The notes under the pieces were generated by a model that was not told the origin of the DNA, searched no databases, and saw only the letters and a program-made list of their open reading frames with translations. Below are positions 1-9,216 of a stretch of 64,000 bases of DNA, piece by piece. Numbering within the stretch: the stretch's first letter is position 1; each line of letters starts with the position of its first letter. A program made the position numbers and the translations under genes. Source of the stretch: Novosphingobium sp. (GTDB lineage: Bacteria > Pseudomonadota > Alphaproteobacteria > Sphingomonadales > Sphingomonadaceae); assembly GCF_024642085.1 (NCBI RefSeq), contig NZ_JAHEBV010000004.1:1-64000 (forward strand), given 5' to 3'.

Positions 1-628
1 CTTCGGCGCCGGACACGATCATCGCCCGCTCGGTTCCCAGAAGGGCCATTGCATCACGGTACAGGGCGATAAGCTCTGGCTTGGCGACGCCGACAAGCTG
101 CCGAGATACCCCGGCCGGGTTAGCGAGCGGTCCGCACAGGTTGAAGATCGTGCGGCGGCCCAGTTCCTTGCGGATCGGTGCGACGCGGGCAAGGGCGGGA
201 TGATGCGCCTGCGCGAAAAGGAACGCTATCCCCAGATCGGGCAGTGTTTCGGCAGCCATGCTGCTTGCCCTGGCCAGGTCGAGCCCCAGCGCTTCCAATG
301 TGTCGGCCCCGCCTGACAAGCTGGAAGCGGCGCGGTTGCCATGTTTTGCCACCGGCACGCCGCAAGCGGCAACTACCAGCGCGACCGCGGTTGAAATGTT
401 GAGGCTGTGCTGCCCGTCGCCGCCGGTTCCACACACGTCGATGGAGCCGACGGGCGCTTCGAGCCTGACCATGCGGGCGCGCATTGCGCGAACCAGTCCG
501 GCAACTTCGTCTGCGCTTTCACCCCGGTCGGCCATCGCCACCAGTGTTTCGGCAATTTCGGCGTTGCTCATCGCACCATCGAGCATCTGACCGAACAGCG
601 CTTCGGCATCTATCAGAGAGGCCGTCAT
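1..628 (-). CDS. trpD: Anthranilate phosphoribosyltransferase TrpD (C-terminus beyond the window)
   Basis: TrpD transfers the phosphoribosyl group of PRPP to anthranilate, the second step of tryptophan synthesis from chorismate, in the cytoplasm. The 209 codons present read [12 protein letters not shown] at the start and contain the glycine-rich PRPP/anthranilate signature VCGTGGDG, followed by NIST, the KHGNRAASS segment, and [13 protein letters not shown] with [11 protein letters not shown]. These are family hallmarks in the right order. The ATG at 626-628 overlaps the trpG stop as ATGA, so the two genes are translationally coupled. The reading frame is open to base 1 and the last third of the protein lies outside. 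The identification is firm. Confidence 0.95.
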   Translation of the reverse strand, partial: MTASLIDAEALFGQMLDGAMSNAEIAETLVAMADRGESADEVAGLVRAMRARMVRLEAPVGSIDVCGTGGDGQHSLNISTAVALVVAACGVPVAKHGNRAASSLSGGADTLEALGLDLARASSMAAETLPDLGIAFLFAQAHHPALARVAPIRKELGRRTIFNLCGPLANPAGVSRQLVGVAKPELIALYRDAMALLGTERAMIVSGAE

Positions 629-1209
629 GCCGGTTCGCGCGTAGGAATGCCGCAAATAGCCAGAAAATTGGCGAGCATGGCGTGGCCATGTTCCGTCGCG
701 ATGCTTTCTGGATGAAATTGCACCCCGTGGATCGGCAGGCTTCGGTGGCGCACACCCATGATATGGCCATCGTCGCTGGTCGCATTGATAATCAGGCTGT
801 CTGGAATATCCTCAACAATCAGCGAGTGATAACGCGTGGCGGTGAAGGGCGTGGGCAAGCCCTTGAACAGTCCGCTGCCATCATGGCTGACCGGCGATAC
901 CTTGCCGTGCATCAGCCCGCCGCGCACAACTTTGCCGCCGAAATACTGACCGATCGACTGATGGCCCAGGCATACGCCAAGCAGCGGTTTGCCCGCATCG
1001 GCTGCTGCACCCACCAGATCCAGGCTGATGCCAGCCTCGTTCGGGGTGCAGGGCCCGGGCGAGATAAGAAAACCCTCCGCTCCCGATGAAATGGCCTGTC
1101 CGGCCGACATGGCATCGTTGCGCACCACTTCGACGTCGGCGCCCAGTTCCATCAGGTAATGGACCAGGTTCCAGGTGAAGCTGTCGTAATTGTCGATGAC
1201 CAGGATCAT
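625..1209 (-). CDS. trpG: Anthranilate synthase glutamine amidotransferase subunit TrpG
   Basis: This is the glutaminase subunit that supplies ammonia to TrpE for anthranilate synthesis. The 194 residues form a single class I glutamine amidotransferase domain: [16 protein letters not shown] at the N-terminus, the nucleophile cysteine in [10 protein letters not shown] near residue 82, and the His-Glu pair in GVQFHPESI near residue 170. Length fits a stand-alone TrpG. It lies 9 bases downstream of trpE and overlaps trpD by 4 bases, giving an EGD gene order in one minus-strand unit. In some bacteria the same subunit also serves folate synthesis (PabA); no pabB is visible here, so the trp role is favoured. 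Confidence 0.96.
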   Translation of the reverse strand: MILVIDNYDSFTWNLVHYLMELGADVEVVRNDAMSAGQAISSGAEGFLISPGPCTPNEAGISLDLVGAAADAGKPLLGVCLGHQSIGQYFGGKVVRGGLMHGKVSPVSHDGSGLFKGLPTPFTATRYHSLIVEDIPDSLIINATSDDGHIMGVRHRSLPIHGVQFHPESIATEHGHAMLANFLAICGIPTREPA

Positions 1210-1218
1210 GATGCCGCC

Positions 1219-2736
1219 CTACTGCCCGAAACCAGCTTCGGACGCCACTCGCACTGCTTCGCGTGCTGCGGCGATCAGCGCGCCGGCCTTGGCCTCGCAC
1301 TCACGCTGTTCGTATTCAGCTACGCTGTCAGCCACAATCCCGGCCCCGGCCTGGACATGAAGCATCCCGTCCTTGACCACTCCGGTGCGCAGCACGATGC
1401 AGCTGTCGAGGCTGCCATCGGGTGCGAAATAGCCAACCCCGCCGGCATAGGCACCGCGGGTCTCAGGCTCAAGCTCGGCAATAATCTGGCAGGCGCGGAC
1501 TTTGGGCGCGCCGCTGACCGTACCGGCCGGGAACCCTGCAAATACGGCGTCGATTGCATCGTGTTGCGCTGTATCAAGCCGGCCGACCACGTTCGACACA
1601 ATGTGCATGACGTGGCTGTAGCGTTCGACCGTGTAGCTTTCGGTGACCTCGACCGTTCCTGCCCGGGCCACGCGGCCGACATCGTTGCGCCCCAGATCGA
1701 GCAGCATCAGGTGTTCGGCGCGTTCCTTGGGATCGGCAAGCAGGCTCGCCTCGTTAACGCGGTCTTCCTCGGGCGATGCACCGCGCGGACGGGTGCCGGC
1801 AATCGGGCGAATGGTAACTTCGCCGTCTCTTACCCGGACCAGGATTTCCGGGCTGGAACCGGTAAGGGCGAAGCCGGGCAGGTCGAGGAAATAGAGAAAG
1901 GGCGAAGGATTGACCCGCCGCAGCGCCCTGTAAAGCGCGAGCGGGGGCAGGGTAAAGGGACAGGTGAAGCGCTGTGCCAGCACGACCTGAAAGATATCGC
2001 CCGCTTCTATGTATTCCTTGGCGCGATGGACCATCGCGGCAAAGTCGGTGCTGGCCATTGTCGCAGTAAGCTGGGGTTCTGGCAGTGTGACATCCGCGAT
2101 CGCTGGCTGTGCCGGTTTGGTCAACCGCCGCAATGCCAGATCGATCCGCTCTGCGGCTTGCTCAATCGCCTGGTCCGGCTTGCCGCCATCCGGCCATAGC
2201 GGGGCGATGCAGAACAATTCGTCGCTAAGGCGGTCGAACACCAGCACCAATGTGGGGCGCACGAACAGCATGTCGGGCAGTCCCAGCGGGTTGGCTGACG
2301 GACGCGGAAGATCTTCGATCAGGCCGTAGGTTTCGTAGGCGAAATAGCCCACCAGAAAGGCTAGTGCCGGGGGCAAACCGGCGGGCATGTCGATCCGGCA
2401 AGCGGCAACCTGCGCGCGCAATTCGTCAACGCTGCTGCCAGGCAAAGTAACGAACGCCTCGCGATCATGGCTCCAGCTGGCGTTAACCTCGGCCCGGGCG
2501 CCGGTTGCGCGGAAGACCAGATCGGGGTCAAGACCAAGCATGGAGTAGCGCCCACGTACTTCGCCGCCCTGAACCGATTCGAGCAGGAAATCGCCGCGCC
2601 CTTCAACCATCAGTTTGGCGGCCGCGCCAACCGGGGTTTCGCTGTCCGCGATCAGTCGCCGCCAGACGAGCGAGCTTTGTCCAGTTGCCAGCGCCTCACA
2701 CGCCGCTTCGTGGTTCTCCAGCCCTGCGGTTTGCAC
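1219..2736 (-). CDS. trpE: Anthranilate synthase component I TrpE
   Basis: TrpE converts chorismate and ammonia (from TrpG) to anthranilate. The 505-residue protein has the N-terminal regulatory half and the C-terminal chorismate-binding domain with PIAGTRPRG, EDRVNEASLL, LLDLGRNDVGRV and the AGAGIVADS segment near the end. It starts with GTG at 2736, 13 bases downstream of the ppiD-like gene. It heads a trpE-trpG-trpD run. I saw no Trp-rich leader peptide or attenuator between it and the upstream gene, so control, if any, must act further upstream or on enzyme activity. Confidence 0.96.
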   Translation of the reverse strand: MQTAGLENHEAACEALATGQSSLVWRRLIADSETPVGAAAKLMVEGRGDFLLESVQGGEVRGRYSMLGLDPDLVFRATGARAEVNASWSHDREAFVTLPGSSVDELRAQVAACRIDMPAGLPPALAFLVGYFAYETYGLIEDLPRPSANPLGLPDMLFVRPTLVLVFDRLSDELFCIAPLWPDGGKPDQAIEQAAERIDLALRRLTKPAQPAIADVTLPEPQLTATMASTDFAAMVHRAKEYIEAGDIFQVVLAQRFTCPFTLPPLALYRALRRVNPSPFLYFLDLPGFALTGSSPEILVRVRDGEVTIRPIAGTRPRGASPEEDRVNEASLLADPKERAEHLMLLDLGRNDVGRVARAGTVEVTESYTVERYSHVMHIVSNVVGRLDTAQHDAIDAVFAGFPAGTVSGAPKVRACQIIAELEPETRGAYAGGVGYFAPDGSLDSCIVLRTGVVKDGMLHVQAGAGIVADSVAEYEQRECEAKAGALIAAAREAVRVASEAGFGQ

Positions 2737-2749
2737 TTACCGTCCCGCC

Positions 2750-4690
2750 TTAATTGCCGGTACCGGCCAAGCGGTTGCGCACCGCGGCAAGCGCCTTTTC
2801 ATTGCGCTTGACGCCCACATCGTCGCGCATGGCCGCACGCAACTGCTGCGTCATTTCGCTGCTTTGCAGCTGCGCAATCGAGCCGGCCAGTTCGCCCAGC
2901 CGGGGATCATTGGCGGCGACCTGGCCGGGGATCGCGTCCTTTAACTGGATGACATACCAACCGCGCGCGCGCGGCGCGCCCAGCAGCTTGACCTTGCCTT
3001 TGGCCATCTGGAACAGCAGCGCAAGCGGCGGCGGCGTTTGCTGGCCCATGGCCTGGAACTGCTGGCGGGCCATGTCGACCTTCTGCACCGGCGGCAGGTT
3101 CAGACCAAGTCCAGCAACCAGACTGGCCAGATCGCCGCCGCTGCGAACCTTGTCTTCGATTTTCTGGGCGACAACCTTGGCAGCGGCAGCGCCCTTGGAC
3201 AGTTGCACATCATTGATCAAGACCTGCCGGATTTCGGCGATCGGCGGGGCGGCCGCAGGGGCAATGCCGCCGACATCGAAGACGATGAAGGTTTTGCCAG
3301 GATCAACCTCTGCCAGCTGCGGCTGGTTTTCGCCTTCCATCGCAAAAGCCGCGGCGATAACCTTGGCCAGTTGCGGAGGAGACCGGGTTCCGGCCTTGCC
3401 GAACACGCTGCCATCGGCCAGCAACGGCGGGGTCGACGACAGGGCCAGGCCCAGTTCCTTGGCAACATCGCTGAGAGAGGAACCCTTGTCGAACTGATCT
3501 TCGATTTTGGCGGAAAAATCGGTCAGTGCGGTACGGCGTTTCGCAACCGCCAGCTGCTGGGAAAGATCGCCGCGGACCTGGGCCAGCGACCGGCCGGGCT
3601 TGTTTTCGATCCCGTCGATGCGCAGCAGGGTCCAGCCAAGCGGTGCCTTGAACGGCCCGACGGTCTTGCCGCTTGGCGCTGCAAAGGCTGCATCCGCGAT
3701 GGCTTGCGAGGTTTGTGATGAAAGCGCCTCACGCGTGAGCACACCCAGACTTGCCGCAGCCAGGCCCTTGCGCGATGCAACAGCCTCTAACGACTTTCCG
3801 CCTGCAGCCTCGGCGATGATGGCCTTGGCAGCCGCTTCGGTGGGCAGCACCAGCTGGGTAACGCGGCGTTCTTCGGCGGCTGCGAACTGCGCCTTGTTCT
3901 TTTCATACAGCGCCGCAACCTCTGCGTCCGTGGGCGGCGGTGTATCCTTGACCGCAGCATCGGAGAATGTGGCGTAACGCACGATCCGGCGTTCCGGCAG
4001 AACATAGTCGGCCTTGTGGGCAGCGTACCATGCGGAAATCTCAGCCTCGCTTGGCGCGGTCTTCGGGGCGAATACGGCCGAGGGCAGGGTGGCAATCTCG
4101 CCGATCCGTTTTTCCGTCAGGATGCCGGCATAGCGGCCGATTGCCTCACGGTTTGGTGTGTTTCCCAGTTCAGCGGGGGTCAGCAGTTGGCGCGCCATCA
4201 TGGCCTCGGTGATCTGGCTGCGAACCTGATCATCGGTAATGCCGCGCTGGGCAAGGAATGAGCGGTACGCAGTATCGCTGAACTTGCCGTCCGGTCCCTG
4301 TGCAGCGGGAATCTTGGCGATTTCACTGTCGATCAAACGGTCGCTGATAATGACGCCGTGCTTTTCGCCGAATGCACGTACGGCCGCCAGATCGACCAGA
4401 TTATCGAGCAATTGGGTCAGCCCGCCTTGTTCGACAAAAGTCTTGACCGTCATGCCCGGCTGCTGCTGGCGCAATTCCTCTACCGAATTGGTTGCCGCAC
4501 GCTCCAGATCCCTGGCGCTGACCCGCTCTTTGCCAACACTGGCCACACGATCTGAACCGCCAAAACCGCCGATATTGCCCGAGTTCAGGACATCGCCGCC
4601 GGCAAAGGCCAAGGCAATCAGGCCAACAAAGCCAAGCGTGACAAAAATGCCGAACTTGGACGAAAAGAAACTGCGGAAAAACTGGAGCAT
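2750..4690 (-). CDS. ppiD: Membrane-anchored periplasmic peptidyl-prolyl isomerase, PpiD/SurA type
   Basis: The predicted protein is a periplasmic folding factor held by one N-terminal membrane helix. I start it at the ATG at 4690 (646 residues), because it is directly followed by FFRSFFSSKFGIFVTLGFV and a helix up to about residue 30; the upstream extension in frame is Cys/Arg-rich and unlike a protein start. A SurA-N-like helical part (about residues 40-215) is followed by a parvulin-like segment around residues 280-380 (ERRVTQLVLPTE ... VGPFKAPLGWTLLRI) and a long C-terminal chaperone part. Sphingomonads commonly carry this gene immediately before trpE, from memory. The parvulin signature is divergent, so isomerase activity is uncertain. 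Confidence 0.85.
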   Translation of the reverse strand: MLQFFRSFFSSKFGIFVTLGFVGLIALAFAGGDVLNSGNIGGFGGSDRVASVGKERVSARDLERAATNSVEELRQQQPGMTVKTFVEQGGLTQLLDNLVDLAAVRAFGEKHGVIISDRLIDSEIAKIPAAQGPDGKFSDTAYRSFLAQRGITDDQVRSQITEAMMARQLLTPAELGNTPNREAIGRYAGILTEKRIGEIATLPSAVFAPKTAPSEAEISAWYAAHKADYVLPERRIVRYATFSDAAVKDTPPPTDAEVAALYEKNKAQFAAAEERRVTQLVLPTEAAAKAIIAEAAGGKSLEAVASRKGLAAASLGVLTREALSSQTSQAIADAAFAAPSGKTVGPFKAPLGWTLLRIDGIENKPGRSLAQVRGDLSQQLAVAKRRTALTDFSAKIEDQFDKGSSLSDVAKELGLALSSTPPLLADGSVFGKAGTRSPPQLAKVIAAAFAMEGENQPQLAEVDPGKTFIVFDVGGIAPAAAPPIAEIRQVLINDVQLSKGAAAAKVVAQKIEDKVRSGGDLASLVAGLGLNLPPVQKVDMARQQFQAMGQQTPPPLALLFQMAKGKVKLLGAPRARGWYVIQLKDAIPGQVAANDPRLGELAGSIAQLQSSEMTQQLRAAMRDDVGVKRNEKALAAVRNRLAGTGN

Positions 4691-4829
4691 GAACCTGTCG
4701 CCAATTGGATTGCGTGCCTGCTTGCAGCGCCTGCGGCGGGGCTTTACGCAGCTATTGCACGCTTCGCAATGGGCCAGCTTTGCTTGTCCTGCATCGGCGG
4801 GTACCGCACCACGCGTTGCCGCAATGGCT

Positions 4830-4858
4830 TTGACAAAGGCGGGCACGCTCGCCTAGCA
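4830..4858 (+). promoter_or_regulatory. Possible sigma-70 promoter of the tpiA-secG-pyrG run
   Basis: A perfect TTGACA at 4830-4835 is followed after 17 bases by CTAGCA at 4853-4858, a weak match to TATAAT. It lies about 80 bases upstream of the tpiA start, between divergent ppiD-like and tpiA genes. The -35 is good and the -10 is poor, so this is only a candidate. Confidence 0.35.
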
Positions 4859-4937
4859 GCGCGGCGAGATTCGTCCCTGCGGGAAGCCCGGTCGGGACAA
4901 CAAACCCCGCGATGCTATTGCAATTTGAGGTTTGAAC

Positions 4938-5693
4938 ATGCCCCAGCGGCCCTACATCGTCGGCAATTGGAAGATGAACGGAACGCGGGCCCAGTTGCCC
5001 GAAGCGCGCGCGATTGACCGCGGAGCCGCCCGTCATCCGGGGGTGCGCGTCGGCATTGCCCCGCCGTTCACGCTGATTTCCGCAATGGTCGAAGCGGTCC
5101 AGGAATTGACCGTGGGCGGTCAGGATTGCCACACGCAGACGGCTGGTGCGTTTACGGGCGACGTATCCGCAGCGATGGTCAAGGATGCCGGGGCGGGTTT
5201 TGTCATTGTCGGCCATTCAGAGCGCCGGGCCATGCACGCAGAGAGTGACGCGGCGGTCCGCGCCAAGGCCGAGGCGGCACTGGACGCAGGGCTTGAGGTC
5301 ATTATCTGCGTTGGGGAAAGCGAAGCGCAGCGTGATGCCGGTGACGCTGAGATGGTAGTCGGGGCGCAACTCGAAGCCTCGTTGCCGCGGGGTGACGGGC
5401 TCGTCCCCCGGTTGACTGTGGCCTATGAGCCGGTCTGGGCGATTGGCACCGGACGCGTCGCAGCACCTTCAGAAGTGGCGGCCATGCACGCCGTGCTGCG
5501 CGCAAAACTGATTGCAATCTACGGGGACGAGGGCGCCAATGTGCGCATTCTCTATGGTGGTTCGGTCAATGCCAGCAATGCAGCGGAACTGCTGGCAACG
5601 CCCGAAGTTGGCGGTGCCCTGGTTGGCGGGGCCAGCCTGACGGCGGAAAGCTTCCTTGCCATCGTCGCCGCAGCAGGTCCTGCGGCTGACTGA
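4938..5693 (+). CDS. tpiA: Triosephosphate isomerase TpiA
   Basis: TpiA interconverts dihydroxyacetone phosphate and glyceraldehyde 3-phosphate in glycolysis/gluconeogenesis. The 251-residue TIM barrel shows the substrate lysine in VGNWKMNG, the electrophilic histidine in VGHSERR, the catalytic glutamate in AYEPVWAIGTGR and the phosphate-binding YGGSVN. The ATG at 4938 is preferred over an in-frame TTG six bases upstream, because MPQRPYIVGNWKMNG matches normal family N-termini. It is followed 71 bases later by secG, a frequent neighbour in proteobacteria. Confidence 0.97.
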   Translation: MPQRPYIVGNWKMNGTRAQLPEARAIDRGAARHPGVRVGIAPPFTLISAMVEAVQELTVGGQDCHTQTAGAFTGDVSAAMVKDAGAGFVIVGHSERRAMHAESDAAVRAKAEAALDAGLEVIICVGESEAQRDAGDAEMVVGAQLEASLPRGDGLVPRLTVAYEPVWAIGTGRVAAPSEVAAMHAVLRAKLIAIYGDEGANVRILYGGSVNASNAAELLATPEVGGALVGGASLTAESFLAIVAAAGPAAD

Positions 5694-5764
5694 ACTCCAG
5701 CACCTTGCGCCGCGGCGCTCGCGCGCCTAGATGCGCCTCAACATTCCCGGTTTTCGGAACACTC

Positions 5765-6181
5765 ATGTCCTCTCTTTTCCTTTTCCTGATGGTCGTCCAG
5801 GCGATCGTGGCCGCTCTGCTGGTCGGGGTTATCCTGATGCAAAAGTCTGAAGGCGGCGGCCTTGGCGTTGGCGGCAGCCCGGCGGGTCTGATGTCGGCGC
5901 GCGGCGCGGCCGATTTCCTCACCCGTGCGACCACTGTCCTGGCCTCGACATTCGTCGTGCTGTCGATCGTGCTGGCCGCGCTTGCCGTCCGGACCGGATC
6001 AACCCGGACCATCGATGACAGCCTGCGGCGGACCGTGCCGTTGACTGCACCTGCGCAAAACCCTGTTCCGGCCGATCCGCTGGCGGGTGCGGCCCAGGGA
6101 GCACCGTCGGCAGCACCGGCCGCTCCTGCCTCGTCAGCCGCGGCGCCTGCCGATCCATTCGCGATCCCGGCCAAGAACTAA
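5765..6181 (+). CDS. secG: Preprotein translocase subunit SecG
   Basis: SecG is the small inner-membrane subunit of the SecYEG protein-export channel. The first 80 residues show the typical two-helix layout: helix one LFLFLMVVQAIVAALLVGVI, then the conserved QKSEGGGLG...GLMSARGAADFLTRAT linker, then helix two STFVVLSIVLAAL. An Ala/Pro-rich tail to residue 138 is normal in alphaproteobacteria. The ATG at 5765 is chosen because the family starts right at the first helix; an in-frame upstream extension is basic and unlike SecG. It sits between tpiA and pyrG, as in many relatives. Confidence 0.95.
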   Translation: MSSLFLFLMVVQAIVAALLVGVILMQKSEGGGLGVGGSPAGLMSARGAADFLTRATTVLASTFVVLSIVLAALAVRTGSTRTIDDSLRRTVPLTAPAQNPVPADPLAGAAQGAPSAAPAAPASSAAAPADPFAIPAKN

Positions 6182-6206
6182 GTCAAGAATTATTGGCCGG
6201 GTGCTG

Positions 6207-6226
6207 CCCCGCCGGTCGCGGCGGGG
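6207..6226. terminator. GC hairpin between secG and pyrG
   Basis: CCCCGCC at 6207-6213 pairs with GGCGGGG at 6220-6226 across a six-base loop. Only TTGCGGTTTG follows, so it is a weak terminator candidate or an mRNA processing/stability structure between secG and pyrG. Confidence 0.35.
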
Positions 6227-6296
6227 TTGCGGTTTGACGTGATCGTCTGTGGATTGCGTCAAGCGCCCCTTGCCCTGACCCCCACTTCAGCACTAA

Positions 6297-7946
<1,650 letters not shown>

Positions 7947-7983
7947 CCACTTTTGTACACTAAGTTTCGTTAGTATTCAGTGG
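7947..7983. repeat. Nested inverted repeat directly after pyrG
   Basis: CCACT (7947-7951) pairs with AGTGG (7979-7983), and inside it ACTAA (7959-7963) pairs with TTAGT (7970-7974) around the loop GTTTCG. The repeat begins at the first base after the pyrG stop. There is no T-run, so it is more likely an mRNA 3' end structure or protein-binding site than an intrinsic terminator. Confidence 0.5.
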
Positions 7984-8120
7984 TATGGCGCAGTCACCTG
8001 GAATGGTAGCGCTATTTCGGTTGAACGGACTGGACGCATCCCATAGCCATGCGCCTCCCGGTCGAATCGCATGGGGAGTGCGCCGGCGCGGGGGTGAGGG
8101 CAGGTTTTAACCAGATTTGC

Positions 8121-8307
8121 TTTATAGGGTATCGGCGCAGATGCCGGCCTGGACCAGTGCGTGATCGCGAGCCGGATTAATCCGCGACCAAAGTTTGAGA
8201 CTTGCCGTGATCTGATCGTCTTCTGCGACCCGGACGATCAGGACTGCGGCGAGGCGATGGTCAGCCATCGCGGGGGTGAGGTTCGCAAGAACCTCACCCC
8301 CATTTTG
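8121..8307 (+). ncRNA. Candidate structured small RNA (or long structured pyrG 3' UTR)
   Basis: No protein is encoded between pyrG and hsp20. The plus strand shows four hairpins in series: TCGCG/CGCGA (8165-8187, with a second possible stem CGGA/TCCG inside), CTGATCGTC/GACGATCAG (8212-8241, nine perfect pairs, 12-base loop), GCGATGG/CCATCGC (8254-8271, loop TCAG), and a 12-pair terminator stem (8272-8301). A TTTATAG at 8121-8127 could be a -10 element, but no good -35 is seen, so the 5' end is a guess. The fold does not look like 6S, tmRNA, RNase P or SRP RNA. An extended pyrG 3' UTR is the main alternative. Confidence 0.45.
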
Positions 8308-8309
8308 TC
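8272..8309 (+). terminator. Strong intrinsic terminator, plus strand
   Basis: GGGGGTGAGGTT (8272-8283) pairs perfectly over 12 bases with AACCTCACCCCC (8290-8301), with a six-base loop, followed by ATTTTGT. The T-run lies only on the plus strand. It therefore ends transcripts coming from pyrG or from the candidate small RNA, not hsp20, although hsp20 ends 24 bases away on the other strand. Confidence 0.85.
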
Positions 8310-8324
8310 TGGGCTGTATGGCAA

Positions 8325-8795
8325 TCAGGCGGCGGCGCTGCCTTTGTCTGCGTCCTTGACGACAGACAGGGTCTTTTGCGTGCCGACCGCGATTTTCTTG
8401 GGCTTCATCGCTTCGGGCACTTCGCGCACCAGATCGACGGTCAGCAGACCGTCTTCCAGGTTTGCATCTTCGACCCGGACATAATCAGCCAGTTCAAAGC
8501 GGCGTTCGAACCCGCGCTGGGCAATGCCTACGTGCAGAAATTGCGCGCTTGATGCGTCATCAGCCTTCTTGCCCTGGACGACCAGCAGGTTTTCCTGGGC
8601 GGTAATATCGATATCGGCGGGCTTGAACCCGGCAACTGCCAGGGTGATGCGATAGGCATCTTCGCCGCGCCGCTCGATATTGAACGGGGGATAGTTATCA
8701 CCGCTGTTCATGCGGTTCTGGTTTTCCAGAAGGTCGAACAGGCGGTCAAACCCGACCATCGTGCGGCGGTAGGGGGTAAAATCGAAACGGTTCAT
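8325..8795 (-). CDS. Small heat-shock protein, Hsp20/IbpA family
   Basis: This is an ATP-independent chaperone that binds unfolding proteins in the cytoplasm. The 156-residue protein begins MNRFDFTPYRRTMVGFDRLF, typical of alphaproteobacterial IbpA-like proteins, and has an alpha-crystallin domain from about residue 35 to 130 (YPPFNIERRGEDAYRI ... LLTVDLVREVPE). The ATG at 8795 is chosen because AGAGGA lies 7 bases upstream; a longer in-frame extension would cross the thermometer structure and promoter. Heat-shock control is supported by the RpoH-type promoter and ROSE-like hairpin described separately. It is divergent from the glutaredoxin gene. Confidence 0.94.
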   Translation of the reverse strand: MNRFDFTPYRRTMVGFDRLFDLLENQNRMNSGDNYPPFNIERRGEDAYRITLAVAGFKPADIDITAQENLLVVQGKKADDASSAQFLHVGIAQRGFERRFELADYVRVEDANLEDGLLTVDLVREVPEAMKPKKIAVGTQKTLSVVKDADKGSAAA

Positions 8796-8886
8796 GGCAA
8801 AATCCTCTGTTTGAGCAATTTCATCAGATGGCGAAGCCCGGTACCGGCGCTTCGTCAGTGTCATCCCCTTGCGGGCCATGACACCG
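8796..8886 (-). promoter_or_regulatory. ROSE-like RNA thermometer in the hsp20 leader
   Basis: In the mRNA sense, AAATTGCTC (complement of 8813-8821) faces GAGGATTT (complement of 8800-8807) across the loop AAACA. C-G, U-A and C-G pair, one G is bulged, then U-G, U-A and A-U pairs continue. This is the UUGCU-against-AGGA arrangement with unpaired G that defines ROSE elements, and it masks the ribosome-binding site. A second hairpin, CGAAGC...GCTTCG around a CCGGTACCGG core, lies just upstream. ROSE elements are known on alphaproteobacterial small heat-shock genes; the start of the leader is inferred from the promoter. Confidence 0.75.
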
Positions 8887-8892
8887 ATCACG

Positions 8893-8920
8893 AGATATGG
8901 TAGCGCCGCCCTGTTTCAAG
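8893..8920 (-). promoter_or_regulatory. RpoH (sigma-32) type promoter of hsp20
   Basis: Read on the minus strand, CTTGAAA (complement of 8914-8920) is followed after 13 bases by CCATATCT (complement of 8893-8900). This fits the heat-shock consensus CTTGAA, 13-15 bases, CCCCATnT. The predicted start near 8886 gives a leader of about 90 nucleotides, long enough for the ROSE-like element. Confidence 0.7.
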
Positions 8921-8952
8921 GGGTGAACAACGACCCTTTCAAGGAGCATCAT

Positions 8953-9216
8953 ATGGCCGGACCAAAAGTCGAGATCTATACCAAGTGGGGCTGCCCCTAT
9001 TGCGTGCGCGCCAAGGCGCTGCTCGACGGAAAAGGCGCGACCTATGAGGAACATGACGTGACGCTGGGCGGACCAAAAAAGGCCGAAATGCTGCAGCGCG
9101 TCCCTGGCGCGGCGACGGTCCCGCAGATCCTGATCGGCGGCCAGGTGATCGGCGGCTGCGACGATATCCACGCACTTGACCGAGCGGGCAAGCTGGACGC
9201 TCTGCTGGCGGCATGA
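8953..9216 (+). CDS. grxC: Glutaredoxin 3 (GrxC)
   Basis: GrxC is a small dithiol glutaredoxin that reduces disulfides with glutathione. The 87 residues show VEIYTKWGCPYCVRAKALL with the active-site CPYC, the cis-proline segment ATVPQILIGG and the glutathione-contacting GGCDDIHAL. The ATG at 8953 is preceded by AAGGAG at 8941-8946, which decides the start over longer in-frame options. Its stop overlaps the nitrilase start by four bases, so a three-gene unit with the DUF1178 gene is likely. A redox link between the neighbours is not proven. Confidence 0.96.
   Translation: MAGPKVEIYTKWGCPYCVRAKALLDGKGATYEEHDVTLGGPKKAEMLQRVPGAATVPQILIGGQVIGGCDDIHALDRAGKLDALLAA

Noticed and set aside
8121..8309. 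6S, SRP, tmRNA or RNase P RNA between pyrG and hsp20
   Set aside because: The serial short hairpins do not match the long bulged helix of 6S, the conserved SRP tip loop, a tmRNA tag frame or RNase P core sequences, so only an unnamed candidate is reported.
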